Assembly (NCBI GenBank): GCA_015680905.1
Contig: CM027378.1
Coordinates: 56,073,501-56,137,500, forward strand
Direction: 5' to 3'
DNA from: Coptis chinensis
Lineage: Eukaryota; Streptophyta; Magnoliopsida; Ranunculales; Ranunculaceae
DNA: 64,000 nt
The notes below the pieces were generated by a model that saw only the letters and a list, made by a program, of their open reading frames with translations, searched no databases and had not been told where the DNA came from. Made by a program: the position numbers and the translations under genes. Below, piece after piece: positions 20,559 to 33,295 of the stretch; position 1 is the stretch's first letter; the number at the start of each line of letters is the position of its first letter.

Positions 20559-21320
20559 AACAGCTCATCACGTCCATTCGATTATACCCGATCCAACGTC
20601 CAGATCTTGCGCTAAATTCACAAAGCAAATATGAGAAGGTACAATAGTAATTTTATTTTTCTTTCACAAATTAGATTAGAAAATTGGGTAAAAATTGACT
20701 CCTCTTTCTTCTTCCTCATCCTCTTTCTCTCTCCTCACTACAAGGACACCCACCACCAAGTTTTCAGAGAAACCCACCACCATGTTTTTTCATGAAAACT
20801 CTGCCTGGAAACTTAATGGAACCGGTTAACCCATAATCAAATCTTAAGAATCAAAAGGAACATATAATTAAAGTTGAATCCTTGAAACCCAACTCAATCA
20901 AGTTTGAAGAACTCATTTGAAAATTGATTACCTCCTGCTCAACAATAGAATCAAAGAGATACAAAAACTCACCAAGATTCTCCACTCAACCATATCTTTA
21001 ATTCCTTCCAATGGTTTACATAAAAAAAAGGTGTCATAACTATATAAGGTATTTCTTTATCAATGATTCAATGGAAGTCAAAGAATTCACTTCAACAGAT
21101 AACCGGATCACCCACTTCATATTTATGAGGATAAGTCCAAGGTAAATTAAACCCATCTCCAAATTGAAGAATTATACACAAATCAATACCCAACTATGAA
21201 GTTTTGTGCAGAGATGGCTTTTGTTAGGAGGAAGAAGAATGGGGTCGTGGTTTTTTTGTGGATCTATTTCTTTTTTTTTGTGAATAGAAAGTCAAATGAC
21301 CATTGTACCCTCTCTTATTT

Positions 21321-22045
21321 GGGGTATGAACAATCACTGTTCATACCCCAATATGAGCTATGAACACTCATTGTTCATATGAACATTCATTGTTCATACC
21401 TATTTGGTGTGAATAATCAATGTTCATACCTCAATGTATAAGCTGTGTACAACACTATATAACAGAGAAAGTTTATATACGACAATGTATAAGCTGTGCA
21501 CGTGTGGAAGACTACCAAAATGGTTAGATCTAATCTCGACCGTCGATCTAAAATAAATTAGATGCTCTAATCTCAACCGTTGACCAAAACAAAATAAAGA
21601 TGATATTATTAACGAGAAAAATCACTCCTCTCACTGCAAAACAAGGGGGTATCTCAAATTAACCCTTCTTTGTTCATACCACAGTCATGAGCTATGAACA
21701 TTTTTTGTTCATATCACAATTGGACTATGAACAGTGAGTGTTCATAGTCCATCTTTGCATGCGTCTTATGAACAATCAATGTTCATAGTCATGAGCTATG
21801 AATATTCTTTGTGCATACTACAATTGGACTATGAACAATGATTGTTCATAGTACGTACAATATGGACTATGAACACTCATTATTCATAGCTCATAGCTAT
21901 GAACAATGAGTGTCCATAGCTACCGAACTATGAACAATCACTGTTTATAGTCCAATTGTGATATGAACAAAGAATGTTCATAGCTCATAATATGATTAAC
22001 TCTTAATATCACTGTTCATAGTCCAATTGTGGTAACTCTTAATAT
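21321..22045. repeat. Palindrome array inside the MULE
   Basis: More than a dozen copies of TATGAACA-(5 bases)-TGTTCATA occur here. The first (21321-21349) has perfect 12-base arms GGGGTATGAACA/TGTTCATACCCC. Others lie around 21360-21400, 21700, 21735, 21775, 21835, 21870, 21900, 21940 and 21965. Many extend to GGACTATGAACA and TGTTCATAGTCC. The five-base centres vary (ATCAC, CTCAT, GTGAG, ATGAT), while the arms are conserved. Confidence 0.9.
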
Positions 22046-22496
22046 GATTAACTCAAAACCAAAACTGAAAACTTTAATACAAATTACCAGCCTTTATATA
22101 GGGCGAAATACCCTAATTTCCACAAAACTTGAAATTTTCCAAAAATGGAAAGTTTTAGGATAACCACATATTAAGAAACTGCTAATCAAAATAAAATTAA
22201 CCCAATTGACCAAATTGAAAACAGACTCTCCTATCAAAAGATATAGCAAAAACAAAACTTTCCTAAAACGGCAAAAACGTGATTTTGAAGGCCTAAACGA
22301 TGGATTTAGGGCCCGAGAGGGTGGTGCCCACTGCAAAGCTGTGGGTTATGCTTATTTTGACATTTCCAATCAAATATGGGCACGTCCATGTCTTTCCGAC
22401 TTTGTTACCCGCTTTTCCAGTTCATTGACGTATGTCAACTTCATTGACATACACATCATATGGCAACTTCATTGACATCATTGGCAAAATGTATTG

Positions 22497-22632
22497 CATC
22501 AACTATGAACACTGAATGTTCATAGTCTAACAAGAGTATGAACATTTAGTGTTCATAGTCCACTAGGAGTATGAACACTGAATGTTCATAGTCCAACAAG
22601 AGTATGAACATTAAGTGTTCATAGTCCACTGA
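22497..22632. repeat. Second palindrome cluster, tandem
   Basis: Four units of CTATGAACACTGAATGTTCA type, spaced about 35 bases with spacers such as GTCCACTAGGAG and GTCCAACAAGAG. Same arm sequence as 21321-22045, but in regular tandem order. Confidence 0.9.
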
Positions 22633-22750
22633 GTTGTTGATTTTGCGATTTCTTCATTGGGTTCATCAGCAATGGGAATTGGTGGCACTTCATTACATTT
22701 TCTTTTTCGGGTTTGGGTGCTTGATCCTCCTCGTGTTCGTGGAGGCATGT

Positions 22751-23870
22751 TTAAAATGACGGTCCTTCCACACTGTAAGCTCCCAAAAAACTGGATATAG
22801 TCAATTTAAAATTCAAACAATTCAAAAAAATAAACATAAACACCCAAAAAAAACAAAAGTGTAAGAACCCAACGGTCCTTCCACACTCGACAAGCATGTC
22901 ATTCCACACTCTTATTTTTAATTTTTCTAGACAATTTTTGGAGTTGTGCTTAGCAATCTTATTACAACGTTTACACATTCTTCCTGAATTCTCTAAGGCT
23001 TCCTCCCTGGGGCCTTTCATTATCTCCGCTTTCTTCTTCCTCCCCTTCGTTTGAGAAATGTTGGGATTTAAAACCAAGAGCTGAAAGGAAGATTTAAGAG
23101 TTAAAATAAAATAAGATTTTTATCATTGTAAAGATAAACAACAAACTAAATAAATTACCTGTGAGGTATCAACTATAGACTCTTCAACTGGAGGTGTTTC
23201 ATTATTCATTGTATCTGTTTTGCTGATAGTTTCCTTGAGCTCCAAAACTCCAATAGACATTTTACTCATCTTTTGAATAAAATATGCATATGTCTCAACA
23301 CTGATCGATGCATCATAAGCTAATTGAGTAGCAACCTTGATACAATGGGCAACTCTTAAAGGCTCATGGTTTTCATGACCGGCCACTAGTCCACCATCAA
23401 CCACCGCTCTATATGTGTTTGCCTTTTGCATCCACTGTTTCAAAATAAAATGATCTAGAATCTCTTCGATGTTATAATGCTGAAAAAACTTTAAAATGTG
23501 AGCACAAAGTAATCCTTCGAACTGAAAATTCTTACATTCACAGTCACCCTCCAAGGTTTCTCAATTAAAAGTCACTTTCCAAATTGAAGTTTGCTTGATG
23601 TCCCTTGTCTTCACCGTATAAATTCCAGTTCCATGTATGTCTATCTCTTCTCCAACAATTCTATATTTCATCTTAGCTAGCCTTTTCTAAATGTTTCTTG
23701 AATTTATTGAAAGCACTAATGGTATAAACTTTACATGCATGCTTGAGGAGGAAAGCATCCTTAGACATAATGCGAGAAGTATGTTCTGTGCGGTAATCAG
23801 ATTCCCTTTCATTCCTGGCTATTGATTCCAAAGACCTCTCGTTACCATGGACACATTCCATAAGTGTAGT
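22751..23870 (-). pseudogene. FAR1/MULE transposase, C-terminal part (SWIM and zinc finger)
   Basis: Continues the gene at 53167-54483 across the Athila insertion. In protein order: a helical stretch after the DDE domain (ESIARNERESDYRTEHTS, 23673-23861); a SWIM zinc finger (23123-23554) with CECKNFQFEGLLCAHIL providing the CxC and CxH ligands, then WMQKANTYR; and a C-terminal zinc-binding tail (22751-23077) with KGPREEALENSGRMCKRCNK typical of FAR1 proteins. Breaks lie near 23560 and between 23123 and 23077. The second could be an intron rather than damage. Confidence 0.88.
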
Positions 23871-25461
23871 TGATGTTCACCTTTTGCTAGTGTTAGAGAT
23901 TTGATTCTCTAATTTGACAAAGTGCGAATACAAAGATATTTCCTTACTCACGATATTCGTGTGTATAGCTTTGAGTAGGGATTTCGAACCATCCTAAGTC
24001 TAAGACAACTTAGAAGTTGTTTTTGCTCTTTTAGGAAACTAGTGAGTAAGTTTAAACTATGGATTAATTGATACTAACTACTTGGTTTCTTTTAATGCAA
24101 AAACTGAAAACTTTAAGTTACCTAAACATGCAACTAAAACAAAGATACAAATTTACTTCTAGATAGGTGTGGAGAGTTAGTTCTCCTCATGTGAAGATAA
24201 CCTCTATTGTATGATTTTAGGTTCTTGCATCTTAATCTTCCTAGAACTCATAGACAAGTCCTAATAAAGATTAACTTGATCCCTAACACTATGACTCGTC
24301 TCTAAGATCATATTGTTAGCATGTAGAACCAAAGTAATGACTTATCTCTAAGATCATCACCTTGATTCCTAACTAGACTCTACACCAACTACCATGTTGG
24401 GATAGGATGTAGATCTAGTTGTTATTCCTAAACAACTTACTAAAATCACATCACTAAGGTTATCCCTCACATGAGCATCATTAACCCCCCACAAAGAGAA
24501 GGTTTTAGCTCATGATCCTAGGGATATAAATGAAAGAAGCAAATAGACATGTAAAATAAGAAAGAAGAAGAAGAGGAGGAATAATAAAAGAACTCACTTG
24601 CATTAAGAAGTTTAGATTACATTTAGAACAAGAACACAAAAAGTTCTACCATTAAAACTATTACAAGTTTTTTTCATAAAAAACTCAAAACTAAAACTAA
24701 AACTAAAAACTAACTTGCTTTTCCTACTAAGGAGCTAAAAAAAAAATAATGCATGATAAAGGAAAAGAAGTCAAGGGAGTAAATGGAGTGCATCCCCCTT
24801 GTTTTGTTTTATTCTTCCTTTCTAGAATTCTCCCCCTCATCCCACGTGAAAACACGCACACACATTTAATTCACTTTTATCCACCACATTAAAACAAAGT
24901 GACACCTTGCTTTTTTTCACTATTAACACCTAATTTTATTAATTACATGCAAGGTGTTAACTTTGCACCAATAATTTGGCACTTTTGTCTTGACATGCTC
25001 CATGATTGATAACTCATCTCTTCTTGTGGGCCCAAAAAGTGGGTCCATGTGCTATGTCTATTGGTGGGTCCGGACATCGATTTCTGCAATTTCTGGCCTA
25101 AAGTAGAGCTAGTCATGCTAATCATTTGGGCAGCTTACTTGTCGAAATCGGAGTCTAGGTTAACGAGATATGAGTTCTGAAAGTTTACATTTTCCTTTAC
25201 ATAGTCCCGTTCTGACTCGATTCTATCATGTTTGAGTCCCCGGCTTTGACCCGTCTTTGTTTAGCTTCACATGGCTGATTTGGAAGAATTCATATATACA
25301 TCGTTCCCCCGTGCTTTAACGCAGGTTGAACCAATATTTTCATGTTTACTTATTTCATCTGCAAAAGTACGAAAATATACTTATTTCATGATTATTAAAC
25401 ACATAATTAACCAAATTTATGTCTCAATGGGGTTTAATATTACAGTTTTGGGTGCTTATCA
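23871..25461 (-). repeat. 3' LTR of Athila-1
   Basis: Left LTR, the 3' one in element orientation. It matches 51571-53161 with scattered differences and a few small indels. Confidence 0.95.
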
Positions 25462-25475
25462 CACTACCCCCAAAC
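25462..25475 (-). promoter_or_regulatory. Polypurine tract of Athila-1
   Basis: The minus strand reads GTTTGGGGGTAGTG directly before the 3' LTR start TGATAAGCACC. Confidence 0.85.
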
Positions 25476-26223
25476 AGCACTTTGCTTGTCCTCAAGCAAA
25501 GAAGAGATATTAAAACAAATAAGTGGCCAAAAATGTGTAGTCACAACTAATTCTCGTTTCACAGAGTGCGGTTGCATTGACCATATGTAACAAGGCCTTA
25601 AACCACTAGGAATTTCCTAGTTGACGAGTTATAGCCTCGTGAGAGTTTTCCAGAGAAGATACTCACAAACTTCATTTATACTACAACGACTTAGTGACAA
25701 AAACTCATTTCCTAAATTAATCTTAGATATCCATACATCTCCTTAGCAGGGAACAATGATTGATTTCTTTGAAACTCAAGTTAATATGCATTCAATAATT
25801 AAAACATCTACATATGATCATGCATACAGTGAACTCTTCATTGAAATGTACAAGCAGGGTCGTTTCTGGATCCTTTGGTATGTGTCGAAACACAAATTCA
25901 CTCATAATTTTTTCACTTAGGTTTTGCTAACTCCAGTGTGCAGTGGGCACACATTTCCTCACATACTCAATGACAGTCTAAGGAGCCAAAGTTGATCAAT
26001 CACGTCTACTACTTATTCTCACACCTTCCTACTCCTAATTGAGCTAGATGTCTTTATTATGTATTATGGGGCTTAGGTGATGGTGTAGAAGAAAATGGAA
26101 ATGGATAATCAAAATTTACGAGTATGAGATAATAAGGTCTTCAAGATATTTACACTAGAGAAATCCTTGTTTTCTTTCCTGCTTCTAACTGAGTTTCCCA
26201 ACCTTGCTCTTAAGCCTCAGGAT

Positions 26224-26258
<35 letters not shown>

Positions 26259-26940
26259 GAATAGAAGCAGGTAACTGACTTTTATTTGGGACAAGTTTTT
26301 CTCTTTATTTTTCTACATTTCATTCTATTTCTCATACTCTTCATTTGGGTAGGTTTAATTTATTTAGGGTTACTAAATGGGTAAGGGATTTTTGGTGAAA
26401 TTGAAAGGTTTGATGAAAGGTTCAGTAGATTGACTAGCGGTAAAAAATTTAACAGGTATGATTTTTTGGCTATGTCAATCCAAAGATGGCCTAAATTCTC
26501 GCCTAGGGTTCGGATGGTGATCAAGTAAGTAGACGCGTGATTTTCTCTATTCAGAAAAACTACTTCTCTATGTCATTACTCACATATCACACATATCGAG
26601 GTTTTTTTGTTAGATTCTCACAGGATTGATCGTTTAAGTAACTAACCGTGGGTTCCAGAAACTTACTGCTATGTACAATCAATGATACTCAGTGCATGAA
26701 TACTCATGAAAAGATGTAAAAACTATTGCGTACGTATTATCTTAAGTTTCTTAAAAACAAATCCTAATTCGGATAATAATGTGAGATTTCTAGACAATTT
26801 TCATTATTGAAAAGAAAAGAAGACTTTGTCACTAAGTACAATTATTAACAAGAAAATAAAACTATATACATGCTACAATTTGCCTAATTTTTGCTACAGG
26901 TTTAAAGCACCCCCAAACTGAATGATGCTTAGTCCTCGAA
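25476..26940 (-). other. Untranslated 3' region of Athila-1
   Basis: About 1.4 kb with no coding frame. It is clearly related to 30280-31980 (Athila-2) and to 46010-47795 (Athila-3, opposite strand), for example CTAAATTCTCGCCTAGGGTT and GACGAGTTATAGCCTCGTG. A run of about 30 T lies at 26231-26260. The region is where RT and integrase would otherwise precede the 3' end. Confidence 0.8.
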
Positions 26941-26943
26941 GTA

Positions 26944-27725
26944 TCAATAGATAAACAGATTGATGTTCATCAATAAAGATTCTTGAGAAAAGTCGTCTTC
27001 CATGGAGTTTGTTAAATACTCTTGAAGTTTGTTAAATAAAGAATCGCTAAAGGAAAGAAATTGGTATACTTCATCTTCAGGAAAAGAGTTTGTTAAATAC
27101 TCTTGTGCAATGCTGTCAACCCTGTTCGCCTCACTATCAATGTCAGGCTCTGAAATTTGTTTCATCAACTTGAACACATTCACCTCAACCGAAAGATTTC
27201 CGAAGGACATGGTCATAGAACCATCCCTACAGTTAATGAGAGCATTAGCAGTTGCTAGGAACAGATGTCCTAAGATGATAGGAATTGAATCACATTCAAC
27301 TTCTGTATCCAAATAACAAAGTCTACAGGATAGTAAAAGTCTTGGACTTTTACAAGGACATTTTCCACAATTTCTTTTGGATACTTAATGGAACGATCAG
27401 CTAACTGTAGAGTCATGGTTGTAGGTTTAAGCTCATGAAGACCTAGTTGTTTAAATAAGTAATATGGAAGTAAGTTTACACTAGCTCCTAGGTCTAGTAG
27501 CATAGTAGTCGTATATTTGTCACCTAAGGTGCATGGAACTGTTGGTCGACCAGGGTCCTTGTATTTGACTATACCATTGTGTTCGGTGATGGATGAAAAC
27601 TGTTCGGTGAGGAACGCTTGTTGAGGAACATTAGTTCTCCTTTTTGTGGTGCACATATCCTTTAGAAATTTTGCATGTTTGGGTAATAGCTTTAGAGCAT
27701 CGAGAAAAGGTAAGTTGATTGTCAA
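26944..27725 (-). pseudogene. Athila-1 protease
   Basis: The minus strand gives the conserved lead-in INLPFLDALKLLPKHAKFLK, CTTKRRTN, QAFLTEQFSS, then the retropepsin active site LLDLGASVNLLPYYLF near 27490 (D-L-G-A, a common plant gypsy form of D-T-G-A), then SIKYPKEIVENVLVKV. After a one-base shift near 27310 the end of the domain follows: IPIILGHLFLATANALINC. It ends in an acidic tail (DSEANRVDSIAQEYL) near 26944 with no RT after it. Confidence 0.92.
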
Positions 27726-27740
27726 ATTTTGAAAAGTTTC

Positions 27741-28748
27741 TCAAATTTCATCAAAATTCTCATCAGGTTTATTCTTTGCCAAGCGTGTAGGAAACGGTGC
27801 CTTATTCCGAAATTTGGCATAGGGGTCCGCTTGCCCGTTTACTAATTTATGAGATGTTGACTTTGTTGGATTTGGTGAATCCTCCGTAGGTTCATTATTG
27901 GAAATAGATTCATTGGAACCTTCGGATACCTTTGGTTGATCATTTGGCATATGTATTTGATTGTCTACAGTTTTGCCAGATCGAAGAGTAGTGATTCCAT
28001 GCACCTCACCTTGGTTTGGAGTACTTATACCAGGTGCATTGGTGAGTTTAAAGGCAGTGTTTGCTGGCTTAGGGTTTGGAACTGCTTGTCCAGGAAACAC
28101 GCTTTTCTGACTCTTTTCTTGTGCCAATTGTTGAAGTGATTGTTAGATAGACGTTAGAATTTGAGATTGTTGGTTCAAGTAACCTAAGAAAGTCTCGCTT
28201 GTCCTATCCGTAATGAGTGGCGCAGGTTGTGCAACAAGTACTAGTTCACGATTATTGCTGAGAAGTTGTTGATTATAGCTGGGATTTGGATTGGCTGGAA
28301 CAAGGCTGCGGTTGGTTTGATAGTTAGCATTGGAATTATTTTGAAATTGACCTTGTTGGTATTGCTGATTATTTCCTTGGCGGTATAGAATAAAGTTGTT
28401 GGGTGGTCGAACAGGTGGATTAGCGAAACCTGGAGGAGGCATCTGTGGTGGAGGTGGGCGCCAAGCGAAATTCGGATGTTGTCGCCAAGGTGCATTAAGA
28501 ATGTTGAATGCACATACCTCCTCTGATGGTTGAGAAGGGGAGGCATATAACAAGGGACAATAAGCATCAGGATGGTCAGGACTGAAACAAAGAATACATG
28601 GGGATGTGTCAACGTTCATGACCTGTTTTGGGAGTTGATCGTTTACTTGAACTGCAAGGGCATCTACTTTTTTAGTGAGGGATTCTATCAAATTTTTTAA
28701 TTTGGGATCGGGTTTTACCTCAAAAATAGATATAGCTTTTGTAACAGT
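27741..28748 (-). pseudogene. Athila-1 gag, C-terminal part with CCHC knuckle
   Basis: After KPDPKLKNLIESLTKKVDAL comes a zinc knuckle CILCFSPDHPDAYC (CX2CX4HX4C) near 28590, then the Pro/Asn/Gln-rich tail (APWRQHPNFAWRPPPPQMPP) and, after a stop near 28143, TTLRSGKTVDNQI, the usual gag-protease bridge of Athila. It is joined in the original element to the fragment at 36583-36757; Athila-2 lies between. The ATG at 28760 belongs to the Athila-2 LTR and is not a real start. Confidence 0.9.
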
Positions 28749-30263
28749 TGATCTTAGCACTTTCCAGTGTTTTTAGAAATTTATTTACTACGTGCTAAAA
28801 CTCAATAATTCCTTACTCACTGTTTTTCTTTTAGAATGCCAATCTAGTTCGAGTAGGGATTTCATTCCAACTTCTAAGACAAGAATCTAAATGATCACAA
28901 CTGAAATCTACACCTTGGAGAACTAAGTGAGAAGGATTTGATAGATAGATTTTTTTTTAACACAAGTTATCTAAAATTTGTAAGTTTGTTTTGTAGTTAA
29001 ATGAAAGAGAGAGAAAGATAGGGAAGGATTAATCCTACTCATGCAAGGCCTAGCTACAAGTCTTTTAGAAACAGGTCACTACCATCTCAAATCCCTAACA
29101 TAATATACCTATCTCTAGACATATCATGCTAGCATGTGGAATTGAAATGATATTTCATCTCTGAAATATCATTCCAACTCCTAGTTCTACTTTACAACAG
29201 TTGATCAGATATTTGTCAATCTCTGTCATTTTGGGACAGGATGAAAAATAGAACCTAAGTATTTTAAGTAGTGATTTTGGAATCCTAAATTTGTAGCCTG
29301 ATCCTCACATAAGCATCATTAACCCTCCCCTTGGGAGAGTTTTAGATCATGATCCTAGGATTTGATTAAAACTACAAGTAAGATAAGTAAAAAGAGATAG
29401 AAAGAAGAAATAAATACAAAGCCAATTAATTACCTAAGGAAAACAGAAGTTTTTATTCAAGAACTAGAATGTGTAGTCCTCCATTAACAAGTTACAAGCT
29501 TTTTTTTCTTAAAACTAAAAACTAAAAACTAAAAGTAAAGACATGGAAGTAAATGAAAAGTAAAAGTCAAGGAAGTAAAAGCTAGCCAACTCCCAAAATC
29601 AGCCCCCCTTTACATAAGAGAGCCTTTTTCTCTTCTCCTACGTGAAATACTCTCCTCTCATTTATTTTTCACTTATCCACAACTAACCCCCATTTGACAC
29701 CTTTCATTTTTTTAGATAAACATCACCTAAATCCAACCAACTCATTAACTTCATGCAAGGCGTCAAATTTGCACCAATTATTTGCACCTTTGTCTTGACT
29801 TGCATGATGACTCATCAAATCTTATGGGCCCGCCTAGTGGGTCCACGTCAAGGTCCGATGGCAGTCCGGTCTTTTGGCATTTTACAACTTCCTGCCTATC
29901 GTAGAGTTCATCGCGACGATCGTCGGAGTAGCTCACTCGTCGATTCGAGTCCCGGTTCAAGAGATATGAGAGCCGGAAGTTTGACGCTTCTGTGCACATA
30001 ATCCCGTTTCTGACTGGATTCTGTACTATTTGAGTCTTTGGGCTTTAGTCCGGATTTGTTGGGCTTCACATGGGCTTGATCGGAAGGCATGTGTATACTC
30101 CCTATTCCGTGCTTAAATGTTGGCTTTATCATAATTTTTACATTAGTTGTTCTAACCTGCAAAAAAATACGAAGATGCGATTATTTCATGATTATTAAGC
30201 ACAAAATTGACCTAAATGTTATGTCTCTACATGTTTTTATAATACAGTTTTGGGTGCTTATCA
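28749..30263 (-). repeat. 3' LTR of Athila-2
   Basis: Left LTR (3' in element sense), matching 35061-36577. In the minus-strand sense it is preceded by the tract CTGTTTAGGAGTGGTG (30264-30279). Confidence 0.95.
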
Positions 30264-30279
30264 CACCACTCCTAAACAG

Positions 30280-31979
30280 CATTTTGTTTGTCCTCAAGCA
30301 AAGAAGAGACATTAAAACAGATAAGTGGCCAAAACTGTGCATTCTAAGCTAAGTCTCGTTTTGCAGTGCGGTTGCATGGACCATATGCAACAAGGCCTTA
30401 AACCACTAGGAATTCCCTAGTGGACGAGTTATAGCCTCGTGAGAGTTTTCCAGAGAAGATACTCACAAACTTCATTTATACTACAACGACTCAGTAACAA
30501 AAGCTTGTTTCCTAAATTAATCTCAGATATCTATACATCTCCTTAGCGGGGAATGAGGATTAATTCTTTTGAAACTCAAGTTAATATGCATTCAATAATT
30601 AAAACATCTACATATGAGCATGCATACAATGAATTTACATTGAATTGCACAGGCATGGCTGTTTCTGGATCCTTTGGAGAGCGTACCTAAATGGGTTCTC
30701 ACATGTATGTGTCGAAACATAAATTCGCTCATAATTTTCCCACTCAGGTTTCGTTAACTCCAGTGTGTAGTGGGCACACTTTTCCTCACATACTCGATGA
30801 CAGTCAGAGGAGCCGAGGTCGATCAATCACATCTACTACTTATTATCACATCATCCTACTCCTAATTGAGCTAGAGGTCTTTATTAGGTATTATGGGGCT
30901 TAGGTGATAGTGTAGAAAGAAATGGAAGTGGAAGATCAAAAATGATAAGTATGAGAGAATAAGGTCTTCAAGATATTTACACTCGAGAAATCATTGTTTT
31001 CTTTTCCTGCTCCTACCTGAGTTTTCCTACTTTGCTCTTAAGCCTTTGTACTTATTTCATTCATTTTTTTTTTCAAGGCTTAAGAAACATGATTCTGTTT
31101 ATTTTTTTATTTTTTTAAAGCAGGTAACTAACTTTTATTTTGAACAAGTCTTCTTTTATTTTTCTACATTTCATCCTATTTCTCATACTCATCACTTAGG
31201 TAGGTTCTTTTATTTGGGGTTAATATATTGGTAAGGAATTTTTGGTGAAAGTGAAAGGTTTGATGAAAGGTTCAGTGGAGTGACTAGCGGTAAAATTTGT
31301 AACAGGTAATAATTTATAGCTATGTCGATCCAAAGAATGCCTAAATTCTCGCCTAGGGTTCGGATGGTGATCAAGTAAGTCGATGCGTGATTTTCTCTAT
31401 TCGGAAAAACTACTCCTCTGTGTCATTACTCACAAATCACTCATATCAAGGCTTTTGGTTAGATTCTCATAGGATTGATAGTTTAAGTAGACTAACCGTG
31501 GGTTCCAGAAACTTACTGTCATGTACATTCAATGATACTCAGTGCATGAATACTCATGAAAAGATGTAAAAACTATTGCGTACGTATTAGCTTAAGTTTC
31601 TTAAAAACGAATCATAATTCGAATGCTAATGTGAGACTTTTAGATAATTTTCATCATTGAAAAAGAAACAAGACCTTGTCACTAATTACATTTACTAACA
31701 AGAAAATAGAAACTATATACAGACTACAAGTTGCCTAATAATAATAATATATTTTTTTTTAAATCACTCCCAAACAGAGTGATGATTAGTCTTCGAAATA
31801 GAAATAGATAAAGAAAGGAATTACCTAATAACCATGAACAAAATTAGAGCTGGATTGCTGGAATAGAAAGTTATGGTAACATAATATATTATACAAAAAA
31901 AAATGAAAAATAGTAGCACACTATATACAACTATATACAGTTAGATATATGTACAATTCCCTACTCAAGTTTACCATCC
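30280..31979 (-). other. Untranslated 3' region of Athila-2
   Basis: About 1.7 kb without coding frames, closely related to 25476-26940 of Athila-1. Small open frames here (for example 30635-30903) are not conserved as protein and are treated as chance. Confidence 0.8.
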
Positions 31980-33072
31980 AGGATGTGGTGAAGGTCTGGC
32001 ATCTTCTTCAGTGAAATGCATTTCCTTAGTATCGCGCCAAAAGATAACGTATTCCCAAATGGTGGCCCATTCTTGTTCACCAGATTCATTCAAATGTTTC
32101 ATCATCTTATCATCATTTGGATAACAACGAACATGTCTCAAGTATCATGCAGGACGTTTCCATTGCCTAAACCTTAATGAACGAATTATCTTGTTTGCTG
32201 GGCACATAGAATCTACTTTGACCCAGTCATGAAAAGTAGCTGAAAACTGTGGGAAATGTGTCTTCATAATTCGGCAAACAGTTACAGGTAAAAGTATATA
32301 CTGATCCTGAAAAGTACGAGCTCATTTCAAATTGGAGATAACACAGTTTAAGAATGTATGACCTCGAGCAAGCGCATTGAAGACTACACATGCAACATCA
32401 TTGGCGATAGAAAAATGCCAATCTCCCATGATGTTAAGAAGGACAAACAACATCGCATTTCCCATGTTCATGGTCATGCTGGCTAAGGGAATGGTGATGT
32501 TCCAAGTTTGGTTCCTTCATCTTTAATTTCAAGACCGTCACCATATGCTGCGCGAAAAGCAGGCCATGAAAAGGAACGAGTAGAGTTGTGATAAATGTAT
32601 GGCCATGTTGTTGCCGGCTCGTGATATGGAAGATCTAAAGTCAGGGCAAGTGTTGCCTCTGAAAAGACATGGTTTGTGCCACCAACTTTGATTGTGAATC
32701 CGTCTAAGAAAAAAGCCATGAGCGGCGTTGATTCTTTGGTGTATCTTCCATATTAGCATAAAAGTAGGCGCCACACTTGGAAAATAAGTTTGGTCGGGGG
32801 TGAATAACAAGGGAAGACCACCCGATGTTAGTAATGCAATCCACGAAATGAAGTCCATAAGTATTGGAATCCATCATGGCCTGAAATGATTGCTTTCGAG
32901 GATGAGTTTAGGAGGTGTCTGTTTGATGAAGATGCTACGTTCGATGAAGATGCCATGTTTGATGGAGTGGAATGATGGGGAAAGATATGAGAAGAAATAT
33001 GTCCAAGAAAAATTTGATTTGGATGGAGGAATGAGTATGCAAGAAGATAAAATCTCACGTAATCAAGTTTAA
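31980..33072 (-). pseudogene. Unrecognised second ORF of Athila-2, conserved in Athila-3
   Basis: It begins MASSSNVASSSNRHLL at 33072, then in broken frames LLTSGGLPLLFTPDQTYF, MAFFLDGFTIKVGGTNHVFS (32719), EATLALTLDLPYHEPATTW, RAAYGDGLEIKDEG, then ASMTMNMGNAMLFVLLNIMG near 32450, DWVKVDS near 32220 and IIRSLRFRQWKRPA near 32180, ending near 31980. The last blocks align with Athila-3 at 45460-45900 (SLSMNIGTVMFWIMLNILG; DWITVD; IIRSFRAMTWKGWRI). Two copies in separate elements support a real gene. I know no function or family name for it. Confidence 0.6.
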
Positions 33073-33261
33073 AAGAACACGTTAAAATTGTTATTATCAC
33101 AACTTGAAATATGACAATCCTAGTAGGCATTTCTTACAAAAGAAGATACAAAGATAACAAAAATTTTAATTAAAGGAGCACCGCCACTAAACACTTAATA
33201 ATAATAATAATTTTATTTTATTTATTTTGGGGAAAGTTGAGTTTTGTAAAAACAGAATGCA

Positions 33262-33295
33262 AACCCCCCCCCCCCCCCCCTTTTTTTTTTTTTTT
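33262..33295. repeat. C-run followed by T-run
   Basis: About 16 C then about 15 T between the two ORFs of Athila-2. A similar G-run sits at 46226-46235 in Athila-3. Confidence 0.9.

Noticed and set aside
22206..22475. 89-residue plus-strand frame in the MULE
   Set aside because: Antisense to the transposase, next to palindromes, no recognisable domain.
21321..22632. Possible CRISPR-like array
   Set aside because: Short repeated palindromes with variable centres, but irregular spacing, no unique spacers of constant length and a clear plant transposon setting.
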